From positions 1-53,675 of the forward strand of contig JAPPCZ010000070.1 of assembly GCA_028824685.1 (NCBI GenBank): a DNA stretch of 53,675 bases, given 5' to 3'. A model generated the notes under the pieces. That model saw nothing but the letters and a program-made list of their open reading frames with translations. It did no database searches and was not told the DNA's origin. How positions within the stretch are numbered: the stretch's first letter is position 1; each line of letters starts with the position of its first letter. A program made the position numbers and the translations under genes. Positions 1 to 9,207 of this stretch are shown here, piece by piece. The DNA comes from Candidatus Poribacteria bacterium. GTDB taxonomy: Bacteria; Poribacteria; WGA-4E; WGA-3G.

Positions 1-79
1 GTCGGGAATCGGAGTTCCCTCCTACAAAGAGAATCAACTGATAATGAACCAACAAATCTTATTTATGAGATACGCTCTA
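1..79. repeat. Dispersed repeat, copy 1
   Basis: Positions 4-79 are almost identical to 9392-9468, differing by about one substitution and one single-base indel. The unit opens with a GTAGG/CCTAC-family hairpin (GGGAA...TTCCC) and continues through an AT-rich tail ending in GAGATACGCTCTA. Both copies lie downstream of the 3' end of a minus-strand gene. No coding function is apparent. A separate 8-bp hairpin (GCTTAATA at 120-127 with TATTAAGC at 143-150) follows. Confidence 0.8.
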
Positions 80-183
80 CTTTAACTCAGGAATAAAGGT
101 TACAATTTTTGAGAATGTCGCTTAATATATCAAAAAAATATCTATTAAGCAAACTTTCAAACCCATAGATAATATCTCACTTG

Positions 184-210
184 AAAATCGGGGTTACAAA
201 CCCCTCCTAC
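184..210. repeat. Short palindrome of the GTAGG/CCTAC family
   Basis: GGGGTT at 190-195 pairs with AACCCC at 199-204 and is followed by TCCTAC and AAAGAG, the same right-hand end as the other family members at 1-25 and 9387-9417. It sits 30 bp downstream of the permease stop codon on the minus strand. Confidence 0.6.
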
Positions 211-239
211 AAAGAGAACACGCTGCTAAGAACGGTTGC

Positions 240-1481
240 TTAATCATGGCGTAGTGCTTCTGTGGGGGCAAGACTTGCAGCCTTGTTTGCTGGATAAATT
301 CCAAAAAATATGCCAATGAACGCAGAAACACAAAAAGCAACAACAGCTGCCTGAACAGATACAACGGCAGGCCAAGTTGCGTCTTTAATCATGAATTTTG
401 AGATAACCCAACCTGAGCCGGTAGCAAGTGCACTACCGATAAAAATACCGATAAGTCCGCCACATACGCTTAAAACAATCGATTCAATCAAAAATTGTAT
501 GAGGATGTCGGTACGTCTTGCTCCGATAGATTTACGTAAACCGATTTCTCGGGTTCTCTCTGTTACAGAAACTAACATGATATTCATGATACCGATACCA
601 CCGACGAACAAAGCAATACTGGCAACAGCCCCAAGGAGTACTTGAACAATCCGACTGACATTGCCTACCTGCTTTATAATCTCCTTAGCGGTGAAAAAAT
701 CAAAGTATTTTTCATCACCATGCTGTTGTCTGAAGGCAACCTTGATCTCGGCAACAGCTTGTTCAACTTTTTCATAACTTTCAGCTTGCGCAAACAGCAT
801 TATCCAGCCTTTCCGTTTGCCGACAAAATGGGTGCCCATTGTAGAGATCGGTATAATCACTCGATTATCCCATCCCTCGCTTGCCATTTTATTTCCTTTT
901 GCTTCCATGACTCCGACGACGGTAAAACGTTTCCTGGCTATTCTCAACTCACGCCCAATCGGATCTTGCATCTCAAAAAAGTCTTTGTGCACTTCAGAAC
1001 CGATCACACAGATGGGGTCACCGCGTTCCATGTCGTACTCGGTAAAAAAACGACCTGTTTCAACGTACCAATTATTAACATCTTGAAAGAAAGGGGTAAC
1101 ACCATGCACTTGGAGTGATTGATTGACGTGTCTGTAGGATACACGGTGCACCATGCCGGATTGTGCAGCAGCAGTTTTAAGAGAAGGACAGTTTTCAAGA
1201 ATGAAGGCGAGGTCTTGATACTCAATATATTCCGGATGCTTATTTTCGGTATACGAACCATCTGCTTTACGAATGTGTTCTTTCCGAAAGCAGACGATCA
1301 TACCCGCACCACCGACCCGTTCCAATTCTATTAAAATGAGGTGTTCGGCACCACCACCAACGGAGACAACTGCAACAACAGCCGCAATGCCGATGATAAT
1401 TCCAAGCGTTGTAAGCACCGAACGCAACTTGTTTCGTCTGAGTGCTGCTAAGCCAACACTGATGCCTTGTGTAATCTGCAT
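240..1481 (-). CDS. ABC transporter permease, MacB/FtsX type
   Basis: A 413-residue inner-membrane permease of the MacB/LolC-type family. One N-terminal membrane segment (about residues 22-43) is followed by a large periplasmic MacB_PCD-like domain (about 45-265) and three C-terminal membrane segments (about 283-308, 335-360 and 375-400). The FtsX-family signature GGIGIMNIML followed by ERTREIGLRKSIGA is clear after the second segment. Such proteins work with a separate or fused ATPase in export of peptides, macrolides or lipoproteins, or in mechanotransmission. No ATPase or membrane-fusion partner is in the window, so the substrate is unknown. The ribosome binding site is weak. Full length for the family. 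Confidence 0.9.
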   Translation of the reverse strand: MQITQGISVGLAALRRNKLRSVLTTLGIIIGIAAVVAVVSVGGGAEHLILIELERVGGAGMIVCFRKEHIRKADGSYTENKHPEYIEYQDLAFILENCPSLKTAAAQSGMVHRVSYRHVNQSLQVHGVTPFFQDVNNWYVETGRFFTEYDMERGDPICVIGSEVHKDFFEMQDPIGRELRIARKRFTVVGVMEAKGNKMASEGWDNRVIIPISTMGTHFVGKRKGWIMLFAQAESYEKVEQAVAEIKVAFRQQHGDEKYFDFFTAKEIIKQVGNVSRIVQVLLGAVASIALFVGGIGIMNIMLVSVTERTREIGLRKSIGARRTDILIQFLIESIVLSVCGGLIGIFIGSALATGSGWVISKFMIKDATWPAVVSVQAAVVAFCVSAFIGIFFGIYPANKAASLAPTEALRHD

Positions 1482-1542
1482 AGGTTTCTAATGCTCAAAG
1501 GAAATTACTACTTCGTCAAGTGATAATTGAGGGCTTAAAATA

Positions 1543-1612
1543 GTCGGGAATCGGAGTTCCCTCCTACCTTATCTGTTCTTTTTGTAGGAGCGATTTCCGA
1601 ATCGCAACCTAC
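1543..1612. repeat. Pair of GTAGG/CCTAC-family hairpins
   Basis: Two different members sit side by side upstream of the permease. Positions 1543-1567 have GGGAA/TTCCC ending in TCCTAC. Positions 1584-1612 form a two-part hairpin with outer stem GTAGG/CCTAC and inner stem GCGATT/AATCGC. The same two cores recur near 9.35-9.41 kb and 46.65-46.72 kb. Confidence 0.75.
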
Positions 1613-1633
1613 AAAATAGAACTTGACAAAGCA

Positions 1634-2707
1634 CTATTGTGACCCAGGTTTCATGGATTCCCCGTGTAATAAAAAGGCACGGATGTCATATCTACCAGGT
1701 CGTTCAACGGGCAAATCACCGCTATCAATCATTAAATCAAGCGGATTAGCATGTGTCCGCAGCGGTAATTGGACCACTTCGTGCATACGCGCGGATTCAT
1801 AGATCGCCATGATTATTTCAACAGCGGCACGACCGTGTTTCGCTTCCCCGCGGTGTTCCGCTCCACCATCAAGCCACTCAACTAATTCTTGTGCTTGTGC
1901 GACGTGCTGGTTTATCCCGTCGGAAGGACGTTCTTCCCAATCTGCGGACTTATTGTTGAGGAGGCGAACGCGTCCCTCTGTCACATCTGCGATGCCATCT
2001 GCCCCGTAGACAATACCGCCTTGATAGTTAGGTCTACCGATCTCTTGTAGTAACATACCGATGCACCCGTTTGAAAATCCGACAATTCCTGCACTCCGAT
2101 CCTCAATCTGAATATCACGTTCATAACGTTCTGTTTTGCGTTCAACATTGCCAATCACCCATTGCGGAGCGGGATCACTAAGCACATATCGCATCATATC
2201 AAATAGGTGTGAACAGTCATTTAGCAGTCCTTGTCCACCGTGGCAGACAATTTGTCGCGGTTCACCGATAGCACCTTCAGCAATGAGATTACGTGCATCT
2301 GTCCATGCGGAATTAAATCGACGTTGATGACCGATTACAACCTTAACACTATTTCGGTTCGCAGCGATTAGCATCTCATCACATTCACCAAGATTAACGC
2401 CCATCGGTTTTTCGCAAAGAACCGCTTTAGGACTTCGGGCACACGCCGCAATTGTCATCGGTGCGTGAAGTTTGTGCCATGTTGCAACACTCACAATGTC
2501 AAGGTCTTCGTTATCCAACATCTCTCTCGGATCCAAATAACAGTTTTCCTTGGGTACATCATAGGTGTTTGCGAACTTGTCGAGGGCAGCTTGAACAGGA
2601 TCGGCGAGAGCGACAATTTCTGTTTGTTCAACACCTTCATATCCACGCGCATGAGCATTAGCAATGCCACCACATCCGATAATTCCGACCCGATAATTTG
2701 ATGCCAT
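1634..2707 (-). CDS. Gfo/Idh/MocA family oxidoreductase
   Basis: A predicted NAD(P)-dependent sugar or polyol dehydrogenase of 357 residues. The N-terminal Rossmann motif GIIGCGGIANAHA, the family motif CEKPMG (about residue 95) and a catalytic-site region with NDCSHLFDMM (about 190) are all visible. The length is normal. I place the start at the ATG at 2707, because GGAGAAG lies just upstream of it. The longer reading from 2731 would begin inside the hairpin at 2723-2750 and swallow that ribosome binding site. Substrate unknown; such genes are abundant in Poribacteria-like genomes. Confidence 0.93.
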   Translation of the reverse strand: MASNYRVGIIGCGGIANAHARGYEGVEQTEIVALADPVQAALDKFANTYDVPKENCYLDPREMLDNEDLDIVSVATWHKLHAPMTIAACARSPKAVLCEKPMGVNLGECDEMLIAANRNSVKVVIGHQRRFNSAWTDARNLIAEGAIGEPRQIVCHGGQGLLNDCSHLFDMMRYVLSDPAPQWVIGNVERKTERYERDIQIEDRSAGIVGFSNGCIGMLLQEIGRPNYQGGIVYGADGIADVTEGRVRLLNNKSADWEERPSDGINQHVAQAQELVEWLDGGAEHRGEAKHGRAAVEIIMAIYESARMHEVVQLPLRTHANPLDLMIDSGDLPVERPGRYDIRAFLLHGESMKPGSQ

Positions 2708-2722
2708 TTTCTTCTCCATAAG

Positions 2723-2750
2723 GATAGGCACGCTAAGAAGCGCGCCTATC
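2723..2750 (-). terminator. Intergenic stem-loop after the dockerin gene
   Basis: GATAGGC(G)CGCT and AGCG(T)GCCTATC form a 12-bp stem, counting one G-U wobble in minus-strand RNA, with a TCTT loop. It lies 20 bp after the stop at 2771 and just before the next gene. There is no U-tract, so it may be an mRNA-stabilising or weak processing structure rather than a true terminator. Confidence 0.5.
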
Positions 2751-2770
2751 GGATTATTACTAAATTGAAA

Positions 2771-5700
2771 CTACTGATTCGCTTGGACAATTTCCGCTTG
2801 CGATTTACCGAAATAGGAGGCTACCTGAACAAGGTCAAGGATATTCACCTGACCATCCTTGTTCACATCGCCAGCGAGTCCTTCGCCAGATTCACCAAAT
2901 TGGTTTGCAACTAACACTAAATCCTGGATATTCACTGTGCCGTCAGCATTGACATCCCATGGCACAGGTTCTATCGTAGTCTTGGTAGTGATTTCAGCCG
3001 TTTTGGTGCTATCGCCTTGCGAAGTAGCGGTCACTTTAATTTCATATTCACCCGGTTTCGTGAAGAAATCACCAGCTGCGGTAAATATAACCTCGACAGA
3101 AGCACCTGCGGCAAGTGCAATCTCCAACTCTCCCATTGCCAGTTCTTGATCAATAGATTCCTTAAATGAACCGAGAACGGAACCTTCAATCCCAAACGCA
3201 GCAGAAGAATCAAATACTATCGTATCATCTACATTACCGGTGTTTGTGACTATGAGGGTATAACTTACACCCGCAAGGATATCCATCGTTGCGCCTGTAA
3301 GTTCATCTTTACCTTGTAACATTACACCGTAGACCGGAGGAACGACGGTAATTGTAGTAGTTGTTGTGATTTCAGCCGTTTTGGTGCTATCGCCTTGCGA
3401 AGTAGCGGTCACTTTAATTTCATATTCACCCGGTTTCGTGAAGAAATCACCAGCTGCGGTAAATATAACCTCAGCAGAAGCACCTGCGGCAAGCACAATC
3501 TCCAACTGCGCCATTGGCACTTGATCATCAGATTGACTGAACGAACCGAGAACACTACCTTCAATCCCAACCTCTGCAGATGAGCCAAGCACTATCGTAT
3601 CGTCTGTATTGCCGGTGTTTGTCACTATGAGCGTATAAGTGACACCTTCCACCGTATCCATCGTTGAACCTGTGAGTGCCCCTTCACCTACTAATGCAAC
3701 ACCGTAAACCGGCAGAATAGTTGTAGTCGTCGAAACCTCTGCAGTTTTGGTGCTATCGCCTTGGGAGGTCGCTGTAACTTTGATTTGGTATTCACCCGAT
3801 TTTGTAAGGAGATCGCCCGTTGCCGTAAATATAACTTCAGTAGAAGCACCAGGAGCAAGCGTAACCTTCAACTGGCTGCTTGAAACGTCTTCATCTTTAG
3901 ATTTTCTGAACGACCCGAGAACGCTCCCTCCAATGCCGACTTCTGCAGATGAACCAAGCATTATCGTGTCTTCTGTATTACCAGTATTTGTGACTTGCAG
4001 AGCATAACTGACACCTCCGCTTGCAAATTGGGTTTGCTTTATTAGGTTGTCCCCTACCAACGTAACACCGTAGACCGGTAGAATAGTCGTCGTTGTGGTG
4101 ATTTCAGCCGTTTTTGTGCTATCCCCTTGAGAGGTAGCCGTAACCTTAACTTCATAATCCCCGGCAGTCGCAAGGGCATCAACGGAAACAGTCAATGTCA
4201 CTTCAGCAGAAGCACCCGCTGCAAGCAATACAGAACTTTGACTTAAAGTTGCTGATGTCGTTTTAACTGATATTATACCTGTTGGTGCGAAAGGACCTTC
4301 ATGACCCAAAACGGATGTTGCAGCATCTTCTGAGATTGCTAAATCTATCACATCATCTGTATTGCCAGTATTTGTAACATTGAGCGTATAACTGACACCT
4401 TCCGATGCATCCGCTGTTTCAGTTGTCAAATCGCCTACACCTGCCAACGTTACACCGTAAACCGGTAAAACAGTCGTCGTTGTTGTGATTTCAGCAGTTT
4501 TGGTGCTATCACCTTGCGAAGTCGCTGTAACTTTGATTTGGTATACACCCGATTTTGTAAGGAGATCACCTTTCGCTGTAAATATAACTTCAGTAGAAGC
4601 ACCAGGAGCAAGCGTAACCTTCAACTGGCTGCTTGAAACGTCTTCATCTTTAGATTTTCTGAACGACCCGAGAACGCTCCCTCCAATGCCGACTTCTGCA
4701 GATGAACCAAGCACTATCGTATCTTCTGTATTGCCGATGTTTGTGACTTGTAGAGCATAACTAACACCCGCGTTCGCAAATTTAGTTTGCTTTGTTAGAT
4801 TATTACCTGCCAACGTTACACCGTAAACCGGTAAAACAGTCGTAGTCGTTGAAACTTCAGCAGTTTTGGTGCTATCGCCTTGGGAGGCAGCCGTGACTTT
4901 AACCACATACTCGCCTGCCGTTGCTAAAGCAGCACTCGGAATTGTCAAAGTTACGCTCGTAGAAGCACCAGAAACAAGCGATACAGAGCTTTGACTTAAG
5001 ATAGCGTCATCGTCTGAAGCGGCTAAATTGATCACATCATCTGTATTCCCATTATTTGTAACATTGAGTGTATAAGTGACACCTGCCGAGGCATCCGTTG
5101 TCTCGGTTGTCAGGCTGCCAATCCCTGTCAACGAAACGTCATAAACGGGTAGAATAGTCGTCGTTGTTGAGATTTCAGCGGTTTTTGTTTTATTACCTTG
5201 AGAAGTAGCTGTAACTTTCACCGCATATTCACCTGCTTTAGCGAGGGCGGTGCCAGAAATCCTTAATGTTACTGTACGTGAAGTACCCTGGTTAAGGGAT
5301 ACAGAAGTCGGACTTACTGTAGCAGTAGCATCACCTGACGTTGTTAGGCGAATCGTATCATTTGTGTTGCCACTGTTTGTTACGTGGAGCGTATAACTGA
5401 CACCCGTGCTTGCATCTGTTGTTTCCCTTGTCAAGTTGCCAACTCCAGCCAACGTAACTCTGTAAACAGGAAGAATAGTGGTTGTCGTTGTAACCTCAGC
5501 AGTTTTTGTACTATCTCCTTGCGAAGTCGCTGTGACTTTAACTGCATAATCACCTGCAGTTGTTGAAGCAGTACCGCGAACCGTCAAAGTTACATTCGTT
5601 GAAGCACCCGCGGCAAGCGATATAGATGTTCGACTCAGTGTTGCATTCACACTGCCTGATGTTGACAAACGAATCACATCATCTGTATTACCACTGTTTG

Positions 5701-6331
5701 TTACCCGAAGCGTATAAGTAACACCTGTACTCGCGTCTGCTGTACTCTTAGTTAAACTGCCTACGCCTGCTAACGTAACACCGTAAACAGGTGGAACGTC
5801 TGATGTGGCTTTTTGGGTGTAGATATAGTCACCCGCAGTCCCAAAATCACCATTGGCGGCGTTCCCTGCAGCATAGAATGTAATTGGTCCTACGTTGTTA
5901 GATGGGGCAGTCCATTTGAATGTCCAACTATTTGCATTTCTTTTGCCTTGAGCAGTTCCAGTAGACGTATGTTGAATGTATTGTTTACTTTTTATTTCTT
6001 CTAATTGAGTATTGGCATCTGCAGTGGCAAAAGTACCAGCACGCGCACCGTTGCTATTCAATGCTGTCATCTCAAATCCCCATCGGCTTTGTCCTGAACG
6101 TGATAAATTAACAACAATGTCGTACACTTCACCCGGTAAATAGTTTTCAGGCACTGTCAACATCAATGAACCACCAGCGGCGTTAAGGACATTACCAGCA
6201 TGGCACTGTGTGCAGTTGCCTTCACCAGGGGCTCCAGTTAATTCATCTGGGGGATTAAAAGAAAAAGCGAATACGCTGCCTGTAGCAAAAAGGAGCAGAA
6301 GCACTGCAGAAATAGAAAAAGTTGTTTTCAT
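2771..6331 (-). CDS. Secreted protein: CxxCH haem motif, eight NEW3/CARDB-like repeats, C-terminal dockerin
   Basis: About 1186 residues. A signal peptide (FSISAVLLLLFATGSVFA) leads into a choice-of-anchor/Reeler-like domain (about 25-175) with one CTQCH haem-binding motif. Eight repeats of roughly 105-125 residues follow, each beginning near PVYGVTLAG, containing TYTL.VTN.GNTDDTI and ending KVTATSQGDSTKTAE; they resemble NEW3/CARDB beta-sandwich modules. The last 60 residues are a type I dockerin with two EF-hand-like segments (DVNADGTVNIQDL and DVNKDGQVNILDL). Upstream lies a cohesin-bearing protein, its likely partner. Start: AAGGAGG lies inside the longer GTG reading (6355), so the true start is this ATG or the TTG at 6340, which is 5 bases from the Shine-Dalgarno sequence. 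Several repeats are identical at DNA level. Confidence 0.88.
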   Translation of the reverse strand: MKTTFSISAVLLLLFATGSVFAFSFNPPDELTGAPGEGNCTQCHAGNVLNAAGGSLMLTVPENYLPGEVYDIVVNLSRSGQSRWGFEMTALNSNGARAGTFATADANTQLEEIKSKQYIQHTSTGTAQGKRNANSWTFKWTAPSNNVGPITFYAAGNAANGDFGTAGDYIYTQKATSDVPPVYGVTLAGVGSLTKSTADASTGVTYTLRVTNSGNTDDVIRLSTSGSVNATLSRTSISLAAGASTNVTLTVRGTASTTAGDYAVKVTATSQGDSTKTAEVTTTTTILPVYRVTLAGVGNLTRETTDASTGVSYTLHVTNSGNTNDTIRLTTSGDATATVSPTSVSLNQGTSRTVTLRISGTALAKAGEYAVKVTATSQGNKTKTAEISTTTTILPVYDVSLTGIGSLTTETTDASAGVTYTLNVTNNGNTDDVINLAASDDDAILSQSSVSLVSGASTSVTLTIPSAALATAGEYVVKVTAASQGDSTKTAEVSTTTTVLPVYGVTLAGNNLTKQTKFANAGVSYALQVTNIGNTEDTIVLGSSAEVGIGGSVLGSFRKSKDEDVSSSQLKVTLAPGASTEVIFTAKGDLLTKSGVYQIKVTATSQGDSTKTAEITTTTTVLPVYGVTLAGVGDLTTETADASEGVSYTLNVTNTGNTDDVIDLAISEDAATSVLGHEGPFAPTGIISVKTTSATLSQSSVLLAAGASAEVTLTVSVDALATAGDYEVKVTATSQGDSTKTAEITTTTTILPVYGVTLVGDNLIKQTQFASGGVSYALQVTNTGNTEDTIMLGSSAEVGIGGSVLGSFRKSKDEDVSSSQLKVTLAPGASTEVIFTATGDLLTKSGEYQIKVTATSQGDSTKTAEVSTTTTILPVYGVALVGEGALTGSTMDTVEGVTYTLIVTNTGNTDDTIVLGSSAEVGIEGSVLGSFSQSDDQVPMAQLEIVLAAGASAEVIFTAAGDFFTKPGEYEIKVTATSQGDSTKTAEITTTTTITVVPPVYGVMLQGKDELTGATMDILAGVSYTLIVTNTGNVDDTIVFDSSAAFGIEGSVLGSFKESIDQELAMGELEIALAAGASVEVIFTAAGDFFTKPGEYEIKVTATSQGDSTKTAEITTKTTIEPVPWDVNADGTVNIQDLVLVANQFGESGEGLAGDVNKDGQVNILDLVQVASYFGKSQAEIVQANQ
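2990..3472 (-). repeat. Intragenic DNA repeat, 105-bp identical segments
   Basis: Bases 2990-3094 and 3368-3472 are identical over 105 bp. They encode the same part of two neighbouring repeats of the dockerin protein, implying recent duplication or gene conversion. Confidence 0.85.
3825..4713 (-). repeat. Intragenic DNA repeat, 136-bp identical segments
   Basis: Bases 3825-3960 and 4578-4713 are identical over 136 bp. They encode matching parts of the fourth and sixth protein repeats, which carry the insert EVGIGGSVLGSFRKSKDED. The intervening fifth repeat differs, so the pattern is alternating rather than simply tandem. Confidence 0.85.
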
Positions 6332-6365
6332 ATAATTCAAAGAAGCCTCCTTCACATATACGCGA

Positions 6366-6435
6366 AAAAACGCCCCGCCGCCGACGCTAATCAGTATAGA
6401 TTCGCGGTCGGAAAACCGGCAGTCGGGGCGTTTTT
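6366..6435 (-). terminator. Rho-independent terminator of the cohesin gene
   Basis: A perfect 12-bp stem joins AAAAACGCCCCG (6366-6377) and CGGGGCGTTTTT (6424-6435). On the minus strand the closing arm runs into a six-T tract. The intervening 46 bases are GC-rich and can fold internally (CCGGTTTTCCG, GCCGCCGACGC). It separates the cohesin gene (stop at 6459) from the dockerin gene. Confidence 0.85.
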
Positions 6436-6458
6436 GTTATTGCGTTTTAGTTGCCAAC

Positions 6459-8837
6459 TTACTTGAGAATGACCATTCTACGGGTAGCAGTGAAATTCGC
6501 TGTTTGGAGGACATAGAAATAGATACCACTCGAAACATGCTCACCTGCTTCATTTTTGCCATCCCAATAAGCCGCAGTCGAAGATGTCATATATGAACCT
6601 GTCGACTTGTGACCTAAGTTTAGCGTCCGAACCGTATGACCGGAAACATTATAAATCTGAACCGCTACGTTGGAATCGCGACTCAGTTGATAAGGTATCC
6701 AAGTTTCAGGGTTGAACGGATTCGGGAAGTTCTGACCGAGAATCGTTTCCTTCGGACGCACATCACCAACTCGCATCTGCACACTCAGATATGCATTGTT
6801 AATATCCGAAGTCTGGACTGTGCGCTCAAACGGACCGGATACAACAGTGCCATTTTCGTCAATGAGTGCAATCTCAACTTTATCACCAGCTTCAACGACA
6901 TCTTTACGATTCAAGTCTGCCCAAACAGTAGAACCATATCCTTTGTCGTTATCAACTTTCTGAGTGGTGACAACGCCTGTGCGGAGGTTTTTAGCAACCA
7001 CAGTGTAAGACGTTCCTAATTGGATGTCTTGCAAGTCGCTTGAAATGACAAACGCCCATGCACCTTTAGCAGTGGAAAGTTTCGGTGCAGCAGCGGCATC
7101 TTCTGAGGACATTTCCATTTCAGCTGCCATTTCCATTTTAGCTGGAGGATTTGCCCACGCTGTACCACTAAACGTCACCATTCCACCCATAGGTGTATTG
7201 ACAATATATCCTTTTCCACCTTCAATGCCGAAATCATAGCCACCTTCAACACCAGCGACATATCCTACAAACTCTTGTGTCGATGCATCAAGTTTGATCA
7301 CAACTGTTGCCTTTAGCATATCAGCAAGAGATTGCGCCGTGTAAGGTTCTGTTGGCATCAGTGGAACAGAGATCATGTTCAATCCTGCTGCAAGTGTGAC
7401 ATCATAGGTGGGAAGAGGTGGCGGCGGCACAACAGGTTCTGGATCCGGTTCTGGAACATAAACTTCTACCGTTAACATCGCTGTCGGTTCTGTCCAGCCA
7501 AACGCTTCACCGACTTGACCAACACCAAGGATACCCGCGTGCGGTGTGATTACACCACCTTCTGTGGGCACACGTGCGTTGCTATGTGGCGGATCCATTT
7601 CAGCATCTAAACCAACTGGGCCGGGAATATCGGAGGCACGCTCAGTGTTTTGTTCACTACCAGCGTCATAAGACCTTAATTCCCGTGTTATTGACATAGG
7701 CATACCGGCTTCGTCAAAGAGTGCTACGTCAGTAGCACCAATAAACGCGTCATTTGTTGAGACCAACATTGTTGCGAGAGAGAGCGCAGAGTTCATCGCA
7801 TCAGCTGTTAGCACTACGGAAACAGAAGCACCGGGAACAACCAGACCTTCACCCATAGCAGTATTTGCTTTTGCGGCTGCTGCAAGTGCGGCGAGTCCTG
7901 AAGTATCTCCATTTTCAGCAAGCAGAACAAGTGCTTGACTGGCAGGTTGACCGACTTCATAGATTTTGACACCCGCAGTGTGCGTTGCAAAGATTGGTGG
8001 TGAGAATATCTGTCCACCCATACCTGGTTCACCTGTGGTGAGGTTAGTCAGGGTAATCTTGAACATTGTGCTTGCGGGACCAACGGGTTCATCCGTGGTA
8101 GTGTCATCCATGGTTGTATCATCCATGGTAGTGTCATCATCCGTGGTGGTGTCATCATCCGTGTCAGTATCGGTATCCGTGTCTGTGTCAGTATCCGTAT
8201 CGGTGTCGGTATCCGTATCGGTGTCGGTATCCGTATCGGTGTCAGTATCCGTATCGGTGTCAGTATCCGTATCCGTGTCAGTGTCGGTATCCGTGTCAGT
8301 ATCTGTATCCGTATCTGTGTCGGTATCCGTGTCTGTATCTTCTTCTGCAGTAGGAACAGTAACCGAACCATCTGCAGTTGTGACTTCTAACGTCGCAGCA
8401 TTGGCATCAGAAATGAGCACACCTGACAAAGTGATAGAAGACGCTTTTACCTCAACTACCTGAAACGTTACGGTAGCAAGTGTGCCATCACCATCCGACG
8501 TTCCGCCAAGAGCAGTCGCTGCGAGTCGGACGCTACCATCTGCGGGCGTTTGATCTGGCACTGCAAAAGCACCTGCTGGCAAGTAGTCCGAGTTGGCACT
8601 GGAAACATAACTGAGTGCAGTTGTATCATAGTTCACGTCTACTTGGTAACCAGCAACACCAGCACCACCCGCGATATTAATATTCACGGTAAGTTGTTCC
8701 CCGACCGCAGGGGATTCTACTGTAGCGGGATCAACAGAAACGGTGGCCGCACCGTAACTCATCGCTGTCCATCCCAAACACATTACAACAGCCATTAAGG
8801 AAAAAAACAATTTCCTGTTAAAAAGCTGATTTTTCAT
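6459..8837 (-). CDS. Secreted cohesin / spondin-N / FlgD-like scaffold protein
   Basis: A 792-residue secreted protein. A signal peptide (about 1-30) is followed by a cohesin-type beta-sandwich (about 31-165; begins VSVDPATVESPAVGEQ, contains GYQVDVNYDTTALSY), a Thr-Asp repeat spacer of about 60 residues, a spondin-N-like domain (about 255-480; FKITLTNLT, PIFATH, KIYEVGQPAS), a proline-rich linker (PVVPPPPLP), a middle region of unknown type, and a C-terminal FlgD/type-IX-sorting-like domain (GQNFPNPFNPETWIPYQL to MVILK). The start is the ATG at 8837: AAGGAG lies 6 bases upstream, inside the longer reading from 8861. Its neighbour has a dockerin, so the two probably bind each other. Calcium dependence is expected for the dockerin but not shown. 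Confidence 0.9.
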   Translation of the reverse strand: MKNQLFNRKLFFSLMAVVMCLGWTAMSYGAATVSVDPATVESPAVGEQLTVNINIAGGAGVAGYQVDVNYDTTALSYVSSANSDYLPAGAFAVPDQTPADGSVRLAATALGGTSDGDGTLATVTFQVVEVKASSITLSGVLISDANAATLEVTTADGSVTVPTAEEDTDTDTDTDTDTDTDTDTDTDTDTDTDTDTDTDTDTDTDTDTDTDTDTDTDTDTDTDTDTDDDTTTDDDTTMDDTTMDDTTTDEPVGPASTMFKITLTNLTTGEPGMGGQIFSPPIFATHTAGVKIYEVGQPASQALVLLAENGDTSGLAALAAAAKANTAMGEGLVVPGASVSVVLTADAMNSALSLATMLVSTNDAFIGATDVALFDEAGMPMSITRELRSYDAGSEQNTERASDIPGPVGLDAEMDPPHSNARVPTEGGVITPHAGILGVGQVGEAFGWTEPTAMLTVEVYVPEPDPEPVVPPPPLPTYDVTLAAGLNMISVPLMPTEPYTAQSLADMLKATVVIKLDASTQEFVGYVAGVEGGYDFGIEGGKGYIVNTPMGGMVTFSGTAWANPPAKMEMAAEMEMSSEDAAAAPKLSTAKGAWAFVISSDLQDIQLGTSYTVVAKNLRTGVVTTQKVDNDKGYGSTVWADLNRKDVVEAGDKVEIALIDENGTVVSGPFERTVQTSDINNAYLSVQMRVGDVRPKETILGQNFPNPFNPETWIPYQLSRDSNVAVQIYNVSGHTVRTLNLGHKSTGSYMTSSTAAYWDGKNEAGEHVSSGIYFYVLQTANFTATRRMVILK
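8159..8340 (-). repeat. Hexanucleotide-type tandem repeat encoding (Thr-Asp)n
   Basis: About 30 units of a 6-bp repeat (variants of GTGTCG, GTATCC, GTGTCA on the plus strand) encode the acidic Thr-Asp spacer of the cohesin protein. It is a likely slippage-prone, length-variable tract. The opposite strand reads as Ser-Val repeats in a spurious ORF. Confidence 0.9.
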
Positions 8838-9022
8838 AAAACACTCCTTACTTAAATTCATTTACTATATGTTGTGACGTTTACTCTACCTTTCGGTATA
8901 GGTTTAATTTTTCGTTTGAGGTGTGGGTTTATTGGAACCTAAGGGGCACCATTCGCATCAACGTGCCGCCACTATATGCACAAAGGCGAACCGCTCAAAC
9001 GTAGTTATGCATTTAACAGATA

Positions 9023-9051
9023 AGTTTATACTAACGTAAAAACGTTGTCAA
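9023..9051 (-). promoter_or_regulatory. Candidate sigma70 promoter of the cohesin gene
   Basis: On the minus strand a perfect TTGACA (9051-9046) is followed after 17 bases by TAAACT (9028-9023), overlapped by TATAAA at 15-base spacing. This would give a 5' leader of roughly 180 bases. Suggestive only. Confidence 0.35.
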
Positions 9052-9207
9052 GTCAAATTGGATTTCAAATAGAACAATTTGGGTAAATTAGAACAATTTA
9101 TTTTTAATTATACATAAATAACAGAATTAACGCAAATTAAAATAGGGTATTTAGTTTTCGGTTTTTTGGTGCATTCTGTTGCAAACGTTAATATTTATAG
9201 TCGCATT

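Noticed and set aside
7966..8463. ORFs on other frames through the Thr-Asp repeat (Ser-Val or Arg-Ile-rich)
   Set aside because: They are shadows of the 6-bp repeat, which is open in several frames. The cohesin protein frame has signal peptide and domains on both sides.
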